A DNA stretch of 64,000 nucleotides from Gemmatimonadota bacterium (GTDB taxonomy: Bacteria > Gemmatimonadota > Gemmatimonadetes > Longimicrobiales > Gaopeijiaceae), in NCBI GenBank assembly GCA_026706635.1, contig JAPOYJ010000011.1, positions 62,001-126,000 of the forward strand, read 5' to 3'. Under the pieces are notes generated by a model. The model was not told the origin of the DNA, made no database searches, and saw only the letters and a list, made by a program, of their open reading frames with translations. Positions 46,481 to 54,562 of this stretch are shown here, piece after piece. Both the position numbers and the translations under genes were made by a program. Positions within the stretch are counted from its first letter, which is position 1, and each line of letters starts with the position of its first letter.

Positions 46481-47255
46481 AGATCTCCCTCACCTCGGCG
46501 TTGCTCTCGTCGAGGACTACCGTTTCGTTCGCGCCCCTCGCCAGGGTCACCATCAGATTCCAGTAGAGCTCCTCGTGGGTACGGCGGTGCCTGGCGTGCA
46601 CCCAGTATGTGCCCGGCACGACATCCTTGTCCTCGAAGGGCGCAACGCCGTCGGCGCCTGTCGTGTCCGCGGCCTCGTCCAGCCCCGATGCTTCCACCTT
46701 GGCGGCGATCACGCCAGTGACGTCCCGGAAGGCCTCGTCGTCCCACTCCCTCTGCTGGGCCTCCAACATCTCCGCCTCCGCGGCGGTCGCACGGTCCAGC
46801 GAATCGAAGCGCTCGAAGAGCGACTCCTGTGTGCGCTCGGCCTGGGCCAGCTCGCGCTCCTGGCGCGTGTACTCCGCGTGGAGCGTTCGGTAGCGGTTCA
46901 TGGCGGGATTGAGCTCCGCCAGCTCATCGGTCAGCTTCTTGACCGTGTCGCGCAGGGTGTTCCAGCGGTCCTCCGCACCGCGCCACTCGTCCTGAGCCTG
47001 GTTCCGTGCATCCCAGGCGGCCCGCTGCTCCTCGTTGTACTCGGGCCTGAGGGTGGGGGCGAGCGCGGTCAGCGAGTCGAAGATCGCGTCCCGGTCGTAG
47101 GGCAGGAGGCGGACCTCGATGTCGTCGAGCCGCGTCGGCGCTCCCTCCGCATCCTCCAACTGCACCACCACTGCTACCTGAGCGGGGTCGCACGCCGCCA
47201 TCAGGCAGGTTGCGGCGAGAATTCCTACCGGGAAACGGGTGCTTCTCTTCTTCAT
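46476..47255 (-). CDS. Coiled-coil lipoprotein of unknown function
   Basis: 259 residues from ATG 47255. The signal peptide (RFPVGILAATCLMAAC) gives a lipidated Cys near 19, followed by a carboxypeptidase-regulatory-like strand set (VAVVVQLEDAEGAP, DDIEVRLLPYD). Residues ~70-170 are a long Glu/Arg/Gln-rich coiled coil, and a second small beta domain (GVAPFEDKDVVPGTYWVHARH) ends the protein. No family recognised; periplasmic, perhaps a spacer or adaptor. Stop supplied by a REP-like repeat. Confidence 0.65.
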   Translation of the reverse strand: MKKRSTRFPVGILAATCLMAACDPAQVAVVVQLEDAEGAPTRLDDIEVRLLPYDRDAIFDSLTALAPTLRPEYNEEQRAAWDARNQAQDEWRGAEDRWNTLRDTVKKLTDELAELNPAMNRYRTLHAEYTRQERELAQAERTQESLFERFDSLDRATAAEAEMLEAQQREWDDEAFRDVTGVIAAKVEASGLDEAADTTGADGVAPFEDKDVVPGTYWVHARHRRTHEELYWNLMVTLARGANETVVLDESNAEVREIF

Positions 47256-47328
47256 AGTGACTGCACGCTCCATGATTGCATATTGGCGGGCCGCAAAGCG
47301 CATCTCGCCGGCAGGGGTATTGCCCCCT

Positions 47329-48282
47329 CTACAGCCCGGGCCTCGCCGCAGTGGCGATTCCCCAGCGCGGCATGTAGATGAGCGGGTTTATCGGCTGGCC
47401 GTCCTGGTGAATTTCGAAGTGGAGGTGGGGCGCCTTGCAGGTTCCCGAGCACCCCACATGGGCGATGACCTCCTTGCGCTTCACCCTCTGGCCCCGATGA
47501 ACCAGCAGCTTGGAGGCGTGGGCGTAGCGGCTGATAACCCCGAAGCCGTGGTCGATCTCGACCATCTTGCCGTAGCCGAGCTTGCTGCCGGCGAAGGTGA
47601 CCACACCGGGTCCGCTGGCGACGATCGGGGTGCCCCGAGCGGCACTCATGTCGATCCCCCTGTGCGGCAGGTAGCTGCGGTGCACGGGGTGGAAGCGGCG
47701 GTGGCTGAAGACGCTCGAGAGGTGAAAGACGCCAACGGGAAAGATCGACGGCATCGCCTCGAAGCGCTCTCCCCCGCCCTCCATGAGCGTATCCGTCTCG
47801 TCGTAGCTCCCCTCGAGCACGCCGACCCGGCGCTCGAGCATGTCGAGATCGTAGCGGTTGGTGAAGGCGAGCTTCGACGCGCCGGGATCGAGCGACCAGA
47901 GCTCGTCCTCACCGACAGCTTCCAGCCCCGGACCGCCGACACCTACCTCCAGGACCTCGGGGTCAATCCCCATTCGCCCGACCAGGAGCCGTGCCCGGTT
48001 GGTGCGCTCCGATAGCTCGGCCACCCGCCCGTCGAACTCTCGAAGCCGCTGCTGGAAACTCGCCACCACATCCTCTAGCAGCCTGTTCTCGACGGCCAGC
48101 CTGGAGGCCCGCAGGCGGGCGCTCGAGTCGTAGACCAGGAAGGCCGCGGCACCGGCAAAGAGGGCCGCGAAGACGCACACGACCGCCAGCAAGGGGCGCG
48201 CGAACCGGCGTGGCACCGAGAACTGCCGCACCCCGCCCGCGTCGCCGCCGAGGAAGAGAATCGTCCACCGCGCACCTGTCAT
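47329..48282 (-). CDS. M23-family peptidoglycan endopeptidase-like protein, membrane-anchored
   Basis: 317 residues from ATG 48282. One membrane span (LLAVVCVFAALFAGAAAFLVY, ~30-52), a coiled-coil stretch, then a C-terminal M23/LytM domain with zinc ligands visible: HRGIDMSAARGTPI (His and Asp), GYGKMVEIDHGFGVISRYAHASKLL (HGFG, YAH) and PHLHFEIHQDGQ (H-x-H). All canonical metal ligands are present, so it may be active, cleaving peptide cross-links in cell-wall remodelling. It lies downstream of metG on the same strand, with ~70 bases between. Confidence 0.85.
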   Translation of the reverse strand: MTGARWTILFLGGDAGGVRQFSVPRRFARPLLAVVCVFAALFAGAAAFLVYDSSARLRASRLAVENRLLEDVVASFQQRLREFDGRVAELSERTNRARLLVGRMGIDPEVLEVGVGGPGLEAVGEDELWSLDPGASKLAFTNRYDLDMLERRVGVLEGSYDETDTLMEGGGERFEAMPSIFPVGVFHLSSVFSHRRFHPVHRSYLPHRGIDMSAARGTPIVASGPGVVTFAGSKLGYGKMVEIDHGFGVISRYAHASKLLVHRGQRVKRKEVIAHVGCSGTCKAPHLHFEIHQDGQPINPLIYMPRWGIATAARPGL

Positions 48283-48352
48283 ATCGGCAGTAGCGTACAG
48301 ACTGATTGGCCGGGAGTCAAGGGAGATAGCGACTTGTGGTCGGAAAGAGGCT

Positions 48353-49900
48353 CTAATCCGTCTCGATTCGGGGAAAAAGCGGGCCCTTCGCGGCAACGGG
48401 GAGCCCCCCCACCTCCACCGCCGGGAGCTCGGCGAAGGCGGGAATCCGCTGCAGTCCGAGCCTCGAAGCCAGCTCCTCGGCCCTCTGCGGAACCACGGGT
48501 GCGAAGATCGCCGCCAGCACCGCCAGCGTGTGCACCAGCGTGGCCAGGACGGCGTCGAGCTCCGGACCCCTCCCGCTCTCGCGGGCCAGCTTCCACGGCT
48601 CCGTCTCCTCGACGAAGGCGTTGGCGTCGCGGGCCAGCCCCATGGCGGCGCCGAAGGCATCGTGCAGGCGGTGCCGCTCGAAGCCCCGGTGGTACCCGGC
48701 GAGCGCCTCCTCCCTTCTCTCGGCCAGGCGGTCGGCGGGAGCGTCCGGCACCCTTCCGCCGCGGTAGCGCATCACCATCGAGATGGCGCGGTGGGCGAGG
48801 TTGCCCAGGATGTTGGCGAGCTGGTCGTGGCGCACCAGGAAGCGCTCGGGCGTGTAGGAGGCGTCGTGTCCGGTCGCCATCTCGCGCATGAGGTACCAGC
48901 GGAGCGCGTCGGCGCCGTAGATCCGGCCCAGCTCGAGCGGGTCGACGACGTTGCCGATCGACTTCGACATCTTCGTGTCGTCGACCACCCACCACCCGTG
49001 CGCCAGGATCCTCCGGGGGAGCGGCAGGTCGGCCCCCATCAGGAGGGTGGGCCAGTAGACGGCGTGGGTGGTCAGGATGTCCTTGCCGATCAGGTGCAGG
49101 TCGGCGGGCCAGCGGGCGGGCGGACCCTCGGGCAACGAGTCGCCGAAGCCGCGCTGGGCGGGGGGAGCGTCCGGGTCGATGGCGCCCGAGGCGGTGACGT
49201 AGTTGGTGAGCGCGTCCACCCAGACGTACGTCACCTGATCCGGGTCCCACGGGATCGGGACGCCCCAGTGGATGCGCGACCTGGGCCGCGATATCGACAG
49301 GTCCGCGAGGGGCTGGGAGAGGAATCCGAGCACTTCGTTGCGCCTCCCCGAGGGCACGATCCACTCGGGGTTCTCCTCGATCTGGCCGATCAGCCTCTCC
49401 TGGAAGCTGCTCATCCGGAAGAAGTAGTTCTTCTCGCGGATCCGCTGCACGGGCCCTCCGGCGATCGGGTCCACCCGCTCGGGGCCGATCTCCTTCTCGG
49501 TGAAGTAGCGCTCCTGCCCCACCGAGTACCACCCGGCGTACTCGGCTTCGTAGATGTGGCCGTTGTCCCGGAGCCGCTCCAGGAGCGCCCGCACGACGCC
49601 CGTGTGTTCGGGTTCGGTGGTGCGGATGAAGCGGTCGTGCGAGATCCCCAGCTCCTCCCACGCCGCAGCGAAGCGTCCCGCCATCAGGTCGCAGAGCTCG
49701 AGAGGGGACATGCCCTGGGCGCCCGCCGCCTCCTGGATCTTCTGGCCGTGCTCGTCGGTGCCCGTCAGGAAGAGCACTGAGTCGCCGCTCTGCCGGCGGT
49801 AGCGAGCGATCACGTCGCCCAGGATCGTCGTGTAGGCGTGACCCAGGTGGGGCTCGCCCGAGGCGTAGTAGATCGGGGTGGTGAGGTAGAAGGAGGCCAT
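48353..49900 (-). CDS. metG: Methionine--tRNA ligase
   Basis: 515 residues, the class I fold without the C-terminal tRNA-binding domain. ATP-site motifs are GEPHLGHAYTT (HIGH-like, ~15-25) and KMSKSIGN (310). It charges tRNA-Met in the cytoplasm. WYSVGQERYFTEKE lacks the zinc-knuckle cysteines of the longer E. coli type, so it belongs to the zinc-free subclass. The last base is 7 bases from the aryl-CoA ligase stop region, suggesting a joint minus-strand transcript. Confidence 0.93.
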   Translation of the reverse strand: MASFYLTTPIYYASGEPHLGHAYTTILGDVIARYRRQSGDSVLFLTGTDEHGQKIQEAAGAQGMSPLELCDLMAGRFAAAWEELGISHDRFIRTTEPEHTGVVRALLERLRDNGHIYEAEYAGWYSVGQERYFTEKEIGPERVDPIAGGPVQRIREKNYFFRMSSFQERLIGQIEENPEWIVPSGRRNEVLGFLSQPLADLSISRPRSRIHWGVPIPWDPDQVTYVWVDALTNYVTASGAIDPDAPPAQRGFGDSLPEGPPARWPADLHLIGKDILTTHAVYWPTLLMGADLPLPRRILAHGWWVVDDTKMSKSIGNVVDPLELGRIYGADALRWYLMREMATGHDASYTPERFLVRHDQLANILGNLAHRAISMVMRYRGGRVPDAPADRLAERREEALAGYHRGFERHRLHDAFGAAMGLARDANAFVEETEPWKLARESGRGPELDAVLATLVHTLAVLAAIFAPVVPQRAEELASRLGLQRIPAFAELPAVEVGGLPVAAKGPLFPRIETD

Positions 49901-49906
49901 GGGATG

Positions 49907-51448
49907 CTACCGGCGCCCGGCCCAGCCGCGCCTCAGGGCGCCCCGGTCCACCTTGCCCAGGTGGGTGCGGGGCAGATCGTCCAACAGATGCACCTCGCGG
50001 GGGTGCTTGTACGACTCGAGTCGCCCTCGCAGGTGTTCGCCGAGGGCCTCGGGAAGCTCGCCCGCGTCCGCCTCCGAGGCGGCCACCACGAATGCCACCG
50101 GCACCGTCAGACCGTTCTCGGCAGTGGCTCCCACCACCGCAGCCTCGCGCACTCCGGGGTGCTCGAGCAGCCTCTCCTCCGCCTCGCGCGGCGAGAACCA
50201 CTTGCCCGACACCTTGAGGAGGTCGTCGTCTCGACCCCGATAGGTGAAGAAGCCCTCCTCGTCCACGCTCATCATGTCGCCGGAGACGTACCACTCGCCG
50301 ACGAAGGCGCGGCGGGTCTCCCCGGGGCGGCGCCAGTAGGCGTGCGCGCGCGAATCGCCCCGCACCCGCATCCGCCCCACCTCGCCCGGGGCGACCTCCT
50401 GGCCATCTTCGTCGCAGAGCCGCACCTCGAAGCCTGGGACCGCGGTGCCGAGGGTGCCGGGACGCGCCTGGCCCGGCCGGTTGGAGATGAAGATGTGCCA
50501 CATCTCGGCCGTGCCCAGCCCGTCGAGGAGCTCCACTCCGAAGACCTCGTTCCAGCGCCGGTGGAGCGAGACCGGGAGCGCCTCGCCAGCCGAGGTGGCG
50601 AGGCGGAGGCTCCCGACATCGCGGAGTCCGGCGTCCGGGTGGGCGAGCATGTGGTTCACCATCGTGGGGACGTTGACGAGGATCGTGGGCCGGTGGCGCT
50701 CGATCTGACGGAAGATCTCGTCGGCCGTGGAACGCTCGGGGAAGAGCACAGCCGACGCGCCGACGGAGAGGGGAAAGAGAAGATTGGAGCCGGTCGCGTA
50801 GCCGAAGTAGAGCTTCGGCACCGAGAGCGTGATGTCGTCTGCTCGGTAGCCGATCACCCCCCTGGCGTAGCGCTCGGTGGTGTTGACGAAGGAGGCGTGG
50901 CTCTGCACGACGCCCTTGGGCCGCCCGGTGGTGCCGCCTGAGAAGAGCCAGATTGCGGGATCGTCGGAGTGTAAATCGTAGTTTACATAATGTGAAGCAG
51001 AGTTGTCTATCAGGGCGTCTCCCTCATCGGTTCCCACGACGAGCAGCTCCGGCGGGTGGCCGGCGAGGTGTGCGGCGCTCCTGAAGGTGTCGGCGTGGTC
51101 GGCGTGCACTATGGCAGCCCGGGCGCGGGTGTACTCGTAGAGCTCGCGCATGCGCTCCGCGCCCAGGTAGCAGTTGACCATGACGGCGACGGCGCCCCGC
51201 TTGAGGGTTCCGAAGAGCGCTGCCGGGAAGTCGGGGGTGTCGGGAAGGCCCACGAGCACCCGCTCCTCCGGACGGACGCCGAGCGACTCGAGGGCGTTGG
51301 CGAAGCGATTGGAGCGCAGCTGGAGCTCTCGGTAGCTAACTTCACCTTCGCTGGTCCGAAGCGCTGTCCGCTCGCCCATCCCGTCGCGGATGCGGTCGTC
51401 GAGGAAGTAGTCGGCGACGCCGATGCGGGACGGCTGGCGGGTCGGCAT
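49907..51448 (-). CDS. AMP-forming acyl/aryl-CoA ligase, benzoate-CoA ligase-like
   Basis: 513 residues. The ATP-binding SGGTTGRPKGV motif, LDGLGTAEMWHIF, a YWRRPGETRRAF stretch and YVSGDMMSVDEEGFFTYRGRDDDLLKVSG before the C-terminal lysine (HLGKVDRGAL) fit the benzoate-CoA ligase branch. It activates a carboxylic acid with ATP and CoA. Anomaly: the dyad element (50970-50987) sits in frame in the coding sequence and codes ASHYVNYDLHSDD in a variable loop before the ATP motif. Family members vary there. metG follows on the same strand. Confidence 0.83.
   Translation of the reverse strand: MPTRQPSRIGVADYFLDDRIRDGMGERTALRTSEGEVSYRELQLRSNRFANALESLGVRPEERVLVGLPDTPDFPAALFGTLKRGAVAVMVNCYLGAERMRELYEYTRARAAIVHADHADTFRSAAHLAGHPPELLVVGTDEGDALIDNSASHYVNYDLHSDDPAIWLFSGGTTGRPKGVVQSHASFVNTTERYARGVIGYRADDITLSVPKLYFGYATGSNLLFPLSVGASAVLFPERSTADEIFRQIERHRPTILVNVPTMVNHMLAHPDAGLRDVGSLRLATSAGEALPVSLHRRWNEVFGVELLDGLGTAEMWHIFISNRPGQARPGTLGTAVPGFEVRLCDEDGQEVAPGEVGRMRVRGDSRAHAYWRRPGETRRAFVGEWYVSGDMMSVDEEGFFTYRGRDDDLLKVSGKWFSPREAEERLLEHPGVREAAVVGATAENGLTVPVAFVVAASEADAGELPEALGEHLRGRLESYKHPREVHLLDDLPRTHLGKVDRGALRRGWAGRR
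50970..50987. repeat. TGTAA dyad element inside the aryl-CoA ligase gene
   Basis: A perfect TGTAAA-N6-TTTACA dyad (also TGTAA-N8-TTACA), followed 21 bases on by TGTGA at 50991. It lies in frame within the coding sequence. Confidence 0.55.
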
Positions 51449-51507
51449 CGACTACGTTCACCGACTAGGGGGTGGCGGTCAATGGACCCGACGATCGCGG
51501 GCGCTAG

Positions 51508-51596
51508 CAGTCCGCGGATAATCTCGCCCGAGCACCGAGACCGGCGAAGCGCCCCGCTGGCAAGGCGCTTCGCGGCGCGAATAGCAGCGCTATTCG
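51508..51596. repeat. GAGCACCGAGA repeat with two hairpins
   Basis: A copy of the GAGCACCGAGAGCGGCGAAG family (51530-51549, two changes), then a perfect 10-base hairpin (GCGAAGCGCC 51544-51553 with GGCGCTTCGC 51564-51573) and a perfect 8-base hairpin (CGAATAGC 51578-51585 with GCTATTCG 51589-51596). It lies between the divergent ligase and creatininase genes. Confidence 0.5.
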
Positions 51597-51647
51597 TGCA
51601 AGAAGCAACGCAGAGCGAAGCGGTCCAGCGCGGATGCAGCGCCCCTC

Positions 51648-51684
51648 GAATGCCGGGGGAGGTTTGTCCACGGGCTGCTAGGGG
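51648..51684 (+). repeat. REP-like GC-rich repeat supplying a start codon
   Basis: GGGGGAGGTTTGTCCACGGG then CTGCTAGGGGCG. It holds the ATG (51650) used to start the creatininase-family gene, in frame. Confidence 0.55.
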
Positions 51685-52504
51685 CGACCCGGCGGCGAGG
51701 GAGAAGGAGGTCGGCGAAGAGAGGGCGCGAGGGGGCACCCGGCTCGAGTGGGGCAGCGCCACCTGGCAGGAGCTGGCGGAGCTGGGGCTGGGGCCAGGGC
51801 GGGAGCGGACGGGCGTGGTCGCGCTCCTCCCCGTCGGAGCGGTCGAGGCGCACGGACCCCACCTCCCTCTCGGGACCGATGTGATCATCGCGGAGGCGGC
51901 CGCGCGGGCCGCGGTCCCGGGGATCGTCTCGCTTGGTCTCTGCCCCGCGGTGCTCCCGGCGCTCCCCTACACGGCGGCCCCCTTCGCGGCCGGCTTTGCG
52001 GGCACGATCTCGCCGAGGCGCGCCACCGTGGCCGCCCTCCTGGCGGATCTGGCCGCCTCGCTCGAAGGACAGGGGGGGGCCGCGCTGGTGGTAGTGAACG
52101 CGCACCTGGATCCCGACCACCTGGGGTCGATTCGCGACGCCGTGGAGGCTCACTCCGGGCCTATGCCCCTCATTCACCCCGACCTCACGGAGAGGCGGTG
52201 GGCGCTCCGCCTGGGCGACGAGTTCAGGAGCGGCGCCTGCCACGCGGGCCGCTACGAGAGCTCGATCGTCATGGCGGCGGCGCCGGAGCTCGTCCGCGAC
52301 GAGGCGCGGCGGGAGCTCCCCGAGAACCCGGCGTCGCTCTCGCGGGCGATTGGGGCGGGCAAGCGCACCTTCGAGGAGGCCGGGGTGGCCGATGCGTACT
52401 GTGGTGCGCCCGCGGCGGCCACTCGCGAGGAGGGCGTGGCCACCATCGCCGAGCTCGGGCGGATCGTGGTGGAGACGGTGGCGGAGCGGCTGGCAGCCCG
52501 GTGA
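51650..52504 (+). CDS. Creatininase-family hydrolase
   Basis: 284 residues. Metal ligands appear in VGAVEAHGPHLPLGTDVI (Glu, His, Asp). A VVVNAHLDPDHLGSI stretch and CHAGRYESSIVM match the later ligand and active-site regions, with NAHLDPDH instead of the commoner NGHGGN, as in MftE-like members. Relatives cut amide or peptide bonds (creatinine, mycofactocin maturation). Between the REP-derived ATG and the conserved part there is no other ATG, GTG or TTG in frame, so the first ~20 residues are repeat-coded. It overlaps the next gene by 4 bases. Confidence 0.7.
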   Translation: MPGEVCPRAARGDPAAREKEVGEERARGGTRLEWGSATWQELAELGLGPGRERTGVVALLPVGAVEAHGPHLPLGTDVIIAEAAARAAVPGIVSLGLCPAVLPALPYTAAPFAAGFAGTISPRRATVAALLADLAASLEGQGGAALVVVNAHLDPDHLGSIRDAVEAHSGPMPLIHPDLTERRWALRLGDEFRSGACHAGRYESSIVMAAAPELVRDEARRELPENPASLSRAIGAGKRTFEEAGVADAYCGAPAAATREEGVATIAELGRIVVETVAERLAAR

Positions 52505-53550
52505 CTGGCTCCGTGATCCCTTCCGCGGCTCTCCGGGAGGTGCCGCTGACCTTCACTCCCCAGCTGCGCCACTACCTGTGGGGCGGATGCAGGCTGCGCG
52601 AGCTCCTGGGACGCAATCTCCCGGATGGCCCGACCGCCGAGAGCTGGGAGGTATCCGGCCACGCGGACTCGCCCTCGGTGGTCGACCGGGGTCCGCTCTC
52701 GGGGACGAGTCTCCCGGAGCTGGTGGAGCGCCACGGAGTCGATCTCGTGGGGAGGCGCGGCGAGGCGGCCGTGCGGCGGGGCGTCTTCCCGGTGCTCGTC
52801 AAGCTCCTCGACGCCACCCATCCCCTCTCCGTGCAGCTCCACCCCGACGACGCCTACGCCAGGGCGCGGCTGCCCGGCGAGACGGGGAAGACCGAGCTCT
52901 GGCATGTGCTGCACGCCGAGGCGGGCGCCCAGGTCATCTGCGGCCTCCGCCCCGGCGTGGGGAGGAGCGGACTGGTCGAGGCGCTGGCCCGAGGCGCCCT
53001 CCGGGATGTGCTCGACCGTGTGAAGGTGCGGCGCGGCGACTCGATCATGGTGCACGCCGGGACCGTCCACGGGATCCTCTCGGGAGTCGTCCTGGTCGAG
53101 ATTCAGCAGACCTCGGACACCACCTACCGGATCTACGACTGGGACCGGGTGGGGGCCGACGGGAGGGCGCGCGAGCTCCACATAGACCGGGCGCTGGAGG
53201 CGATCAACTTCGACCCGGTCGGCTCCGGGCTGGTCGCGCCGAGGATCGTCGCCGAGGAGGCCGGGGTGCGGCGCGAGGAGGTCGGGCGCTCCGAGCACTT
53301 CGTCGTCGAGCGGGTCCGGGCCAGCGCGGGCACCGAATTCCAGAGCTCCCTCGTCGGCGAGACCTTCGAGATCTGGGGCGTAATCGAAGGGGCGGCCACG
53401 CTCGGGGCGGCAGCTGGAGGCAGCAGCGGCAGCGGCCGGAGACGGGTAGAGCTGGACCGGGCCCGATTCGCGCTGCTTCCGGCCACCTTCGGACCCTTCG
53501 CGCTGAGGGCCGCGACCGACATGGTGGCTCTGCGCTGCTATCTGCCCTGA
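52501..53550 (+). CDS. manA: Class I mannose-6-phosphate isomerase
   Basis: 349 residues from a GTG that overlaps the creatininase-family stop. The zinc-binding VQLHPDDAYA and the beta-jelly-roll segments PTAESWEVSGHADSPS, ELWHVL and DSIMVHAGTVHGIL are class I PMI features. It interconverts mannose-6-phosphate and fructose-6-phosphate for GDP-mannose and surface-glycan synthesis. A glycine/serine-rich insert (AAAGGSSGSG) lies near the C-terminus. Operon mate of the creatininase-family gene. Confidence 0.85.
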   Translation: MTGSVIPSAALREVPLTFTPQLRHYLWGGCRLRELLGRNLPDGPTAESWEVSGHADSPSVVDRGPLSGTSLPELVERHGVDLVGRRGEAAVRRGVFPVLVKLLDATHPLSVQLHPDDAYARARLPGETGKTELWHVLHAEAGAQVICGLRPGVGRSGLVEALARGALRDVLDRVKVRRGDSIMVHAGTVHGILSGVVLVEIQQTSDTTYRIYDWDRVGADGRARELHIDRALEAINFDPVGSGLVAPRIVAEEAGVRREEVGRSEHFVVERVRASAGTEFQSSLVGETFEIWGVIEGAATLGAAAGGSSGSGRRRVELDRARFALLPATFGPFALRAATDMVALRCYLP

Positions 53551-53564
53551 GCTGTCCGAGCATG

Positions 53565-53597
53565 CCTGGCAGCCCGTGGACAGACCCGCCACGGGAG
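53565..53597 (-). repeat. REP-like GC-rich repeat, inverted copy
   Basis: CAGCCCGTGGACAGACC then CGCCACGGG, minus-strand orientation, 15 bases after the manA stop. It could act as a transcript end. Confidence 0.5.
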
Positions 53598-53645
53598 AAT
53601 TGGCGCGGCATCCCCGCTGGAACGGCTCTGTTCGCTCGTCCGCAG

Positions 53646-53684
53646 TGTAAGGTATACCTGACAATATGTAATCCACGGTTTACA
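53646..53684. repeat. 21-bp-phased TGTAA dyad element
   Basis: TGTAA-N8-TGACA at 53646-53663 and TGTAA-N8-TTACA at 53667-53684, 21 bases apart, in the gap before tRNA-Lys. Confidence 0.65.
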
Positions 53685-53708
53685 ACACCCGTATCCGTGG
53701 GGACGGAG

Positions 53709-53781
53709 TGCCCCGCCAGGGACTCGAACCCCGAACCTGCCGATTAAGAGTCGGATGCTCTACCAGTTGAGCTAGCAGGGC
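53709..53781 (-). tRNA. tRNA-Lys (CTT)
   Basis: Minus strand: acceptor GCCCTGC/GCGGGGC, D-arm AGCTCAACTGGTAGAGC, anticodon loop CTCTTAA (anticodon CTT), T-loop TTCGAGT. 73 bases, no encoded CCA. Confidence 0.95.
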
Positions 53782-53805
53782 CAATCAGGGGTGAGCAAGC
53801 TAACC

Positions 53806-53880
53806 TGCAGCAGCCCGTGGACAAACCTCCCACGGCTTTCGAGCGGCGCTGCATCCCCGCGCGAGATTATCCACGGACTG
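53806..53880 (-). repeat. REP-like repeat pair, inverted
   Basis: CAGCCCGTGGACAAACCTCC (53811-53830) then ACGG, and ~30 bases on the short GCGAGATTATCCACGGACTG form. Two repeat families abut here, between tRNA-Lys and the Spy-like gene. Confidence 0.5.
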
Positions 53881-53909
53881 CTCCGAGGGCTCACCCGACC
53901 GGGCGCTGC

Positions 53910-54455
53910 CTACTGCCACCTCCTCATCTTCGGGCTCCGCATCCCACGGCCGCGCATCCACCCCCGGTGGCCGCCGCGCACTCCGCCACGTCGCATGCGG
54001 GGCCCGCCGCCCCGCTTCGCGGTCGCCTCCTTCAGCCCGGCCATCTGCTCCTCGGTGAGGATCGCGGCGAAGTGCTCGTGCAGCTTCTTCTCGTTCTCGA
54101 CCGACGCCTTTCGCATCTCCGCCAGCCTGTCGCGCGCGGCTCCGCCCTCCAGGAGCCCGGCCCTGGCTTCGGAACGCAGCCTAATCAACACTGCCGCGTG
54201 CTCCGCTCGCTGCTCCACGGCATCGACCCTCAGCTCCTCGAGCTGGCCTCTCTGGTCGTCGGTGAGATCGAGCCTGTCGCCGTGCCGCAGGACACGCTCC
54301 AGCATCGTGGCGTGTCCCATGCAGCCGCCGTGCATCGCACTCTTGCCGCGGTGCTGGGCCGCGAGCTCGGGCGCAGCGTAGGGGACCGGGGGTGCTAGCG
54401 CGGCCAGCGCGGCGGCGCCAAGGGCCAATCGGGTCGGTGCAAGTGGGTTCCTCAT
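53910..54455 (-). CDS. Spy/CpxP-like periplasmic chaperone or metal sensor
   Basis: 181 residues. After a signal peptide it shows two LTxxQ motifs (LTDDQRGQLEEL and LTEEQMAGLKEA) in a helical hairpin of Spy/CpxP type. The N-terminal mature part is His/Met/Cys-rich (HRGKSAMHGGCMGHATM) and the tail is a basic Gly/Arg-rich stretch (MRRGGVRGGHRGWMRGRGMR). Relatives bind misfolded proteins or act as heavy-metal sensors. It is divergent from the MBL-rhodanese gene. Confidence 0.75.
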   Translation of the reverse strand: MRNPLAPTRLALGAAALAALAPPVPYAAPELAAQHRGKSAMHGGCMGHATMLERVLRHGDRLDLTDDQRGQLEELRVDAVEQRAEHAAVLIRLRSEARAGLLEGGAARDRLAEMRKASVENEKKLHEHFAAILTEEQMAGLKEATAKRGGGPRMRRGGVRGGHRGWMRGRGMRSPKMRRWQ

Positions 54456-54562
54456 CGTTTCCTCCTGTTTTCCGGGGCTTCGGTGGTGTATCGTGGAAGG
54501 CGGCCCTCTTCCAGCCGCTCCATGGTAGTCGACAGACCACGTCTTCGTTTGGTTAGGGATAC

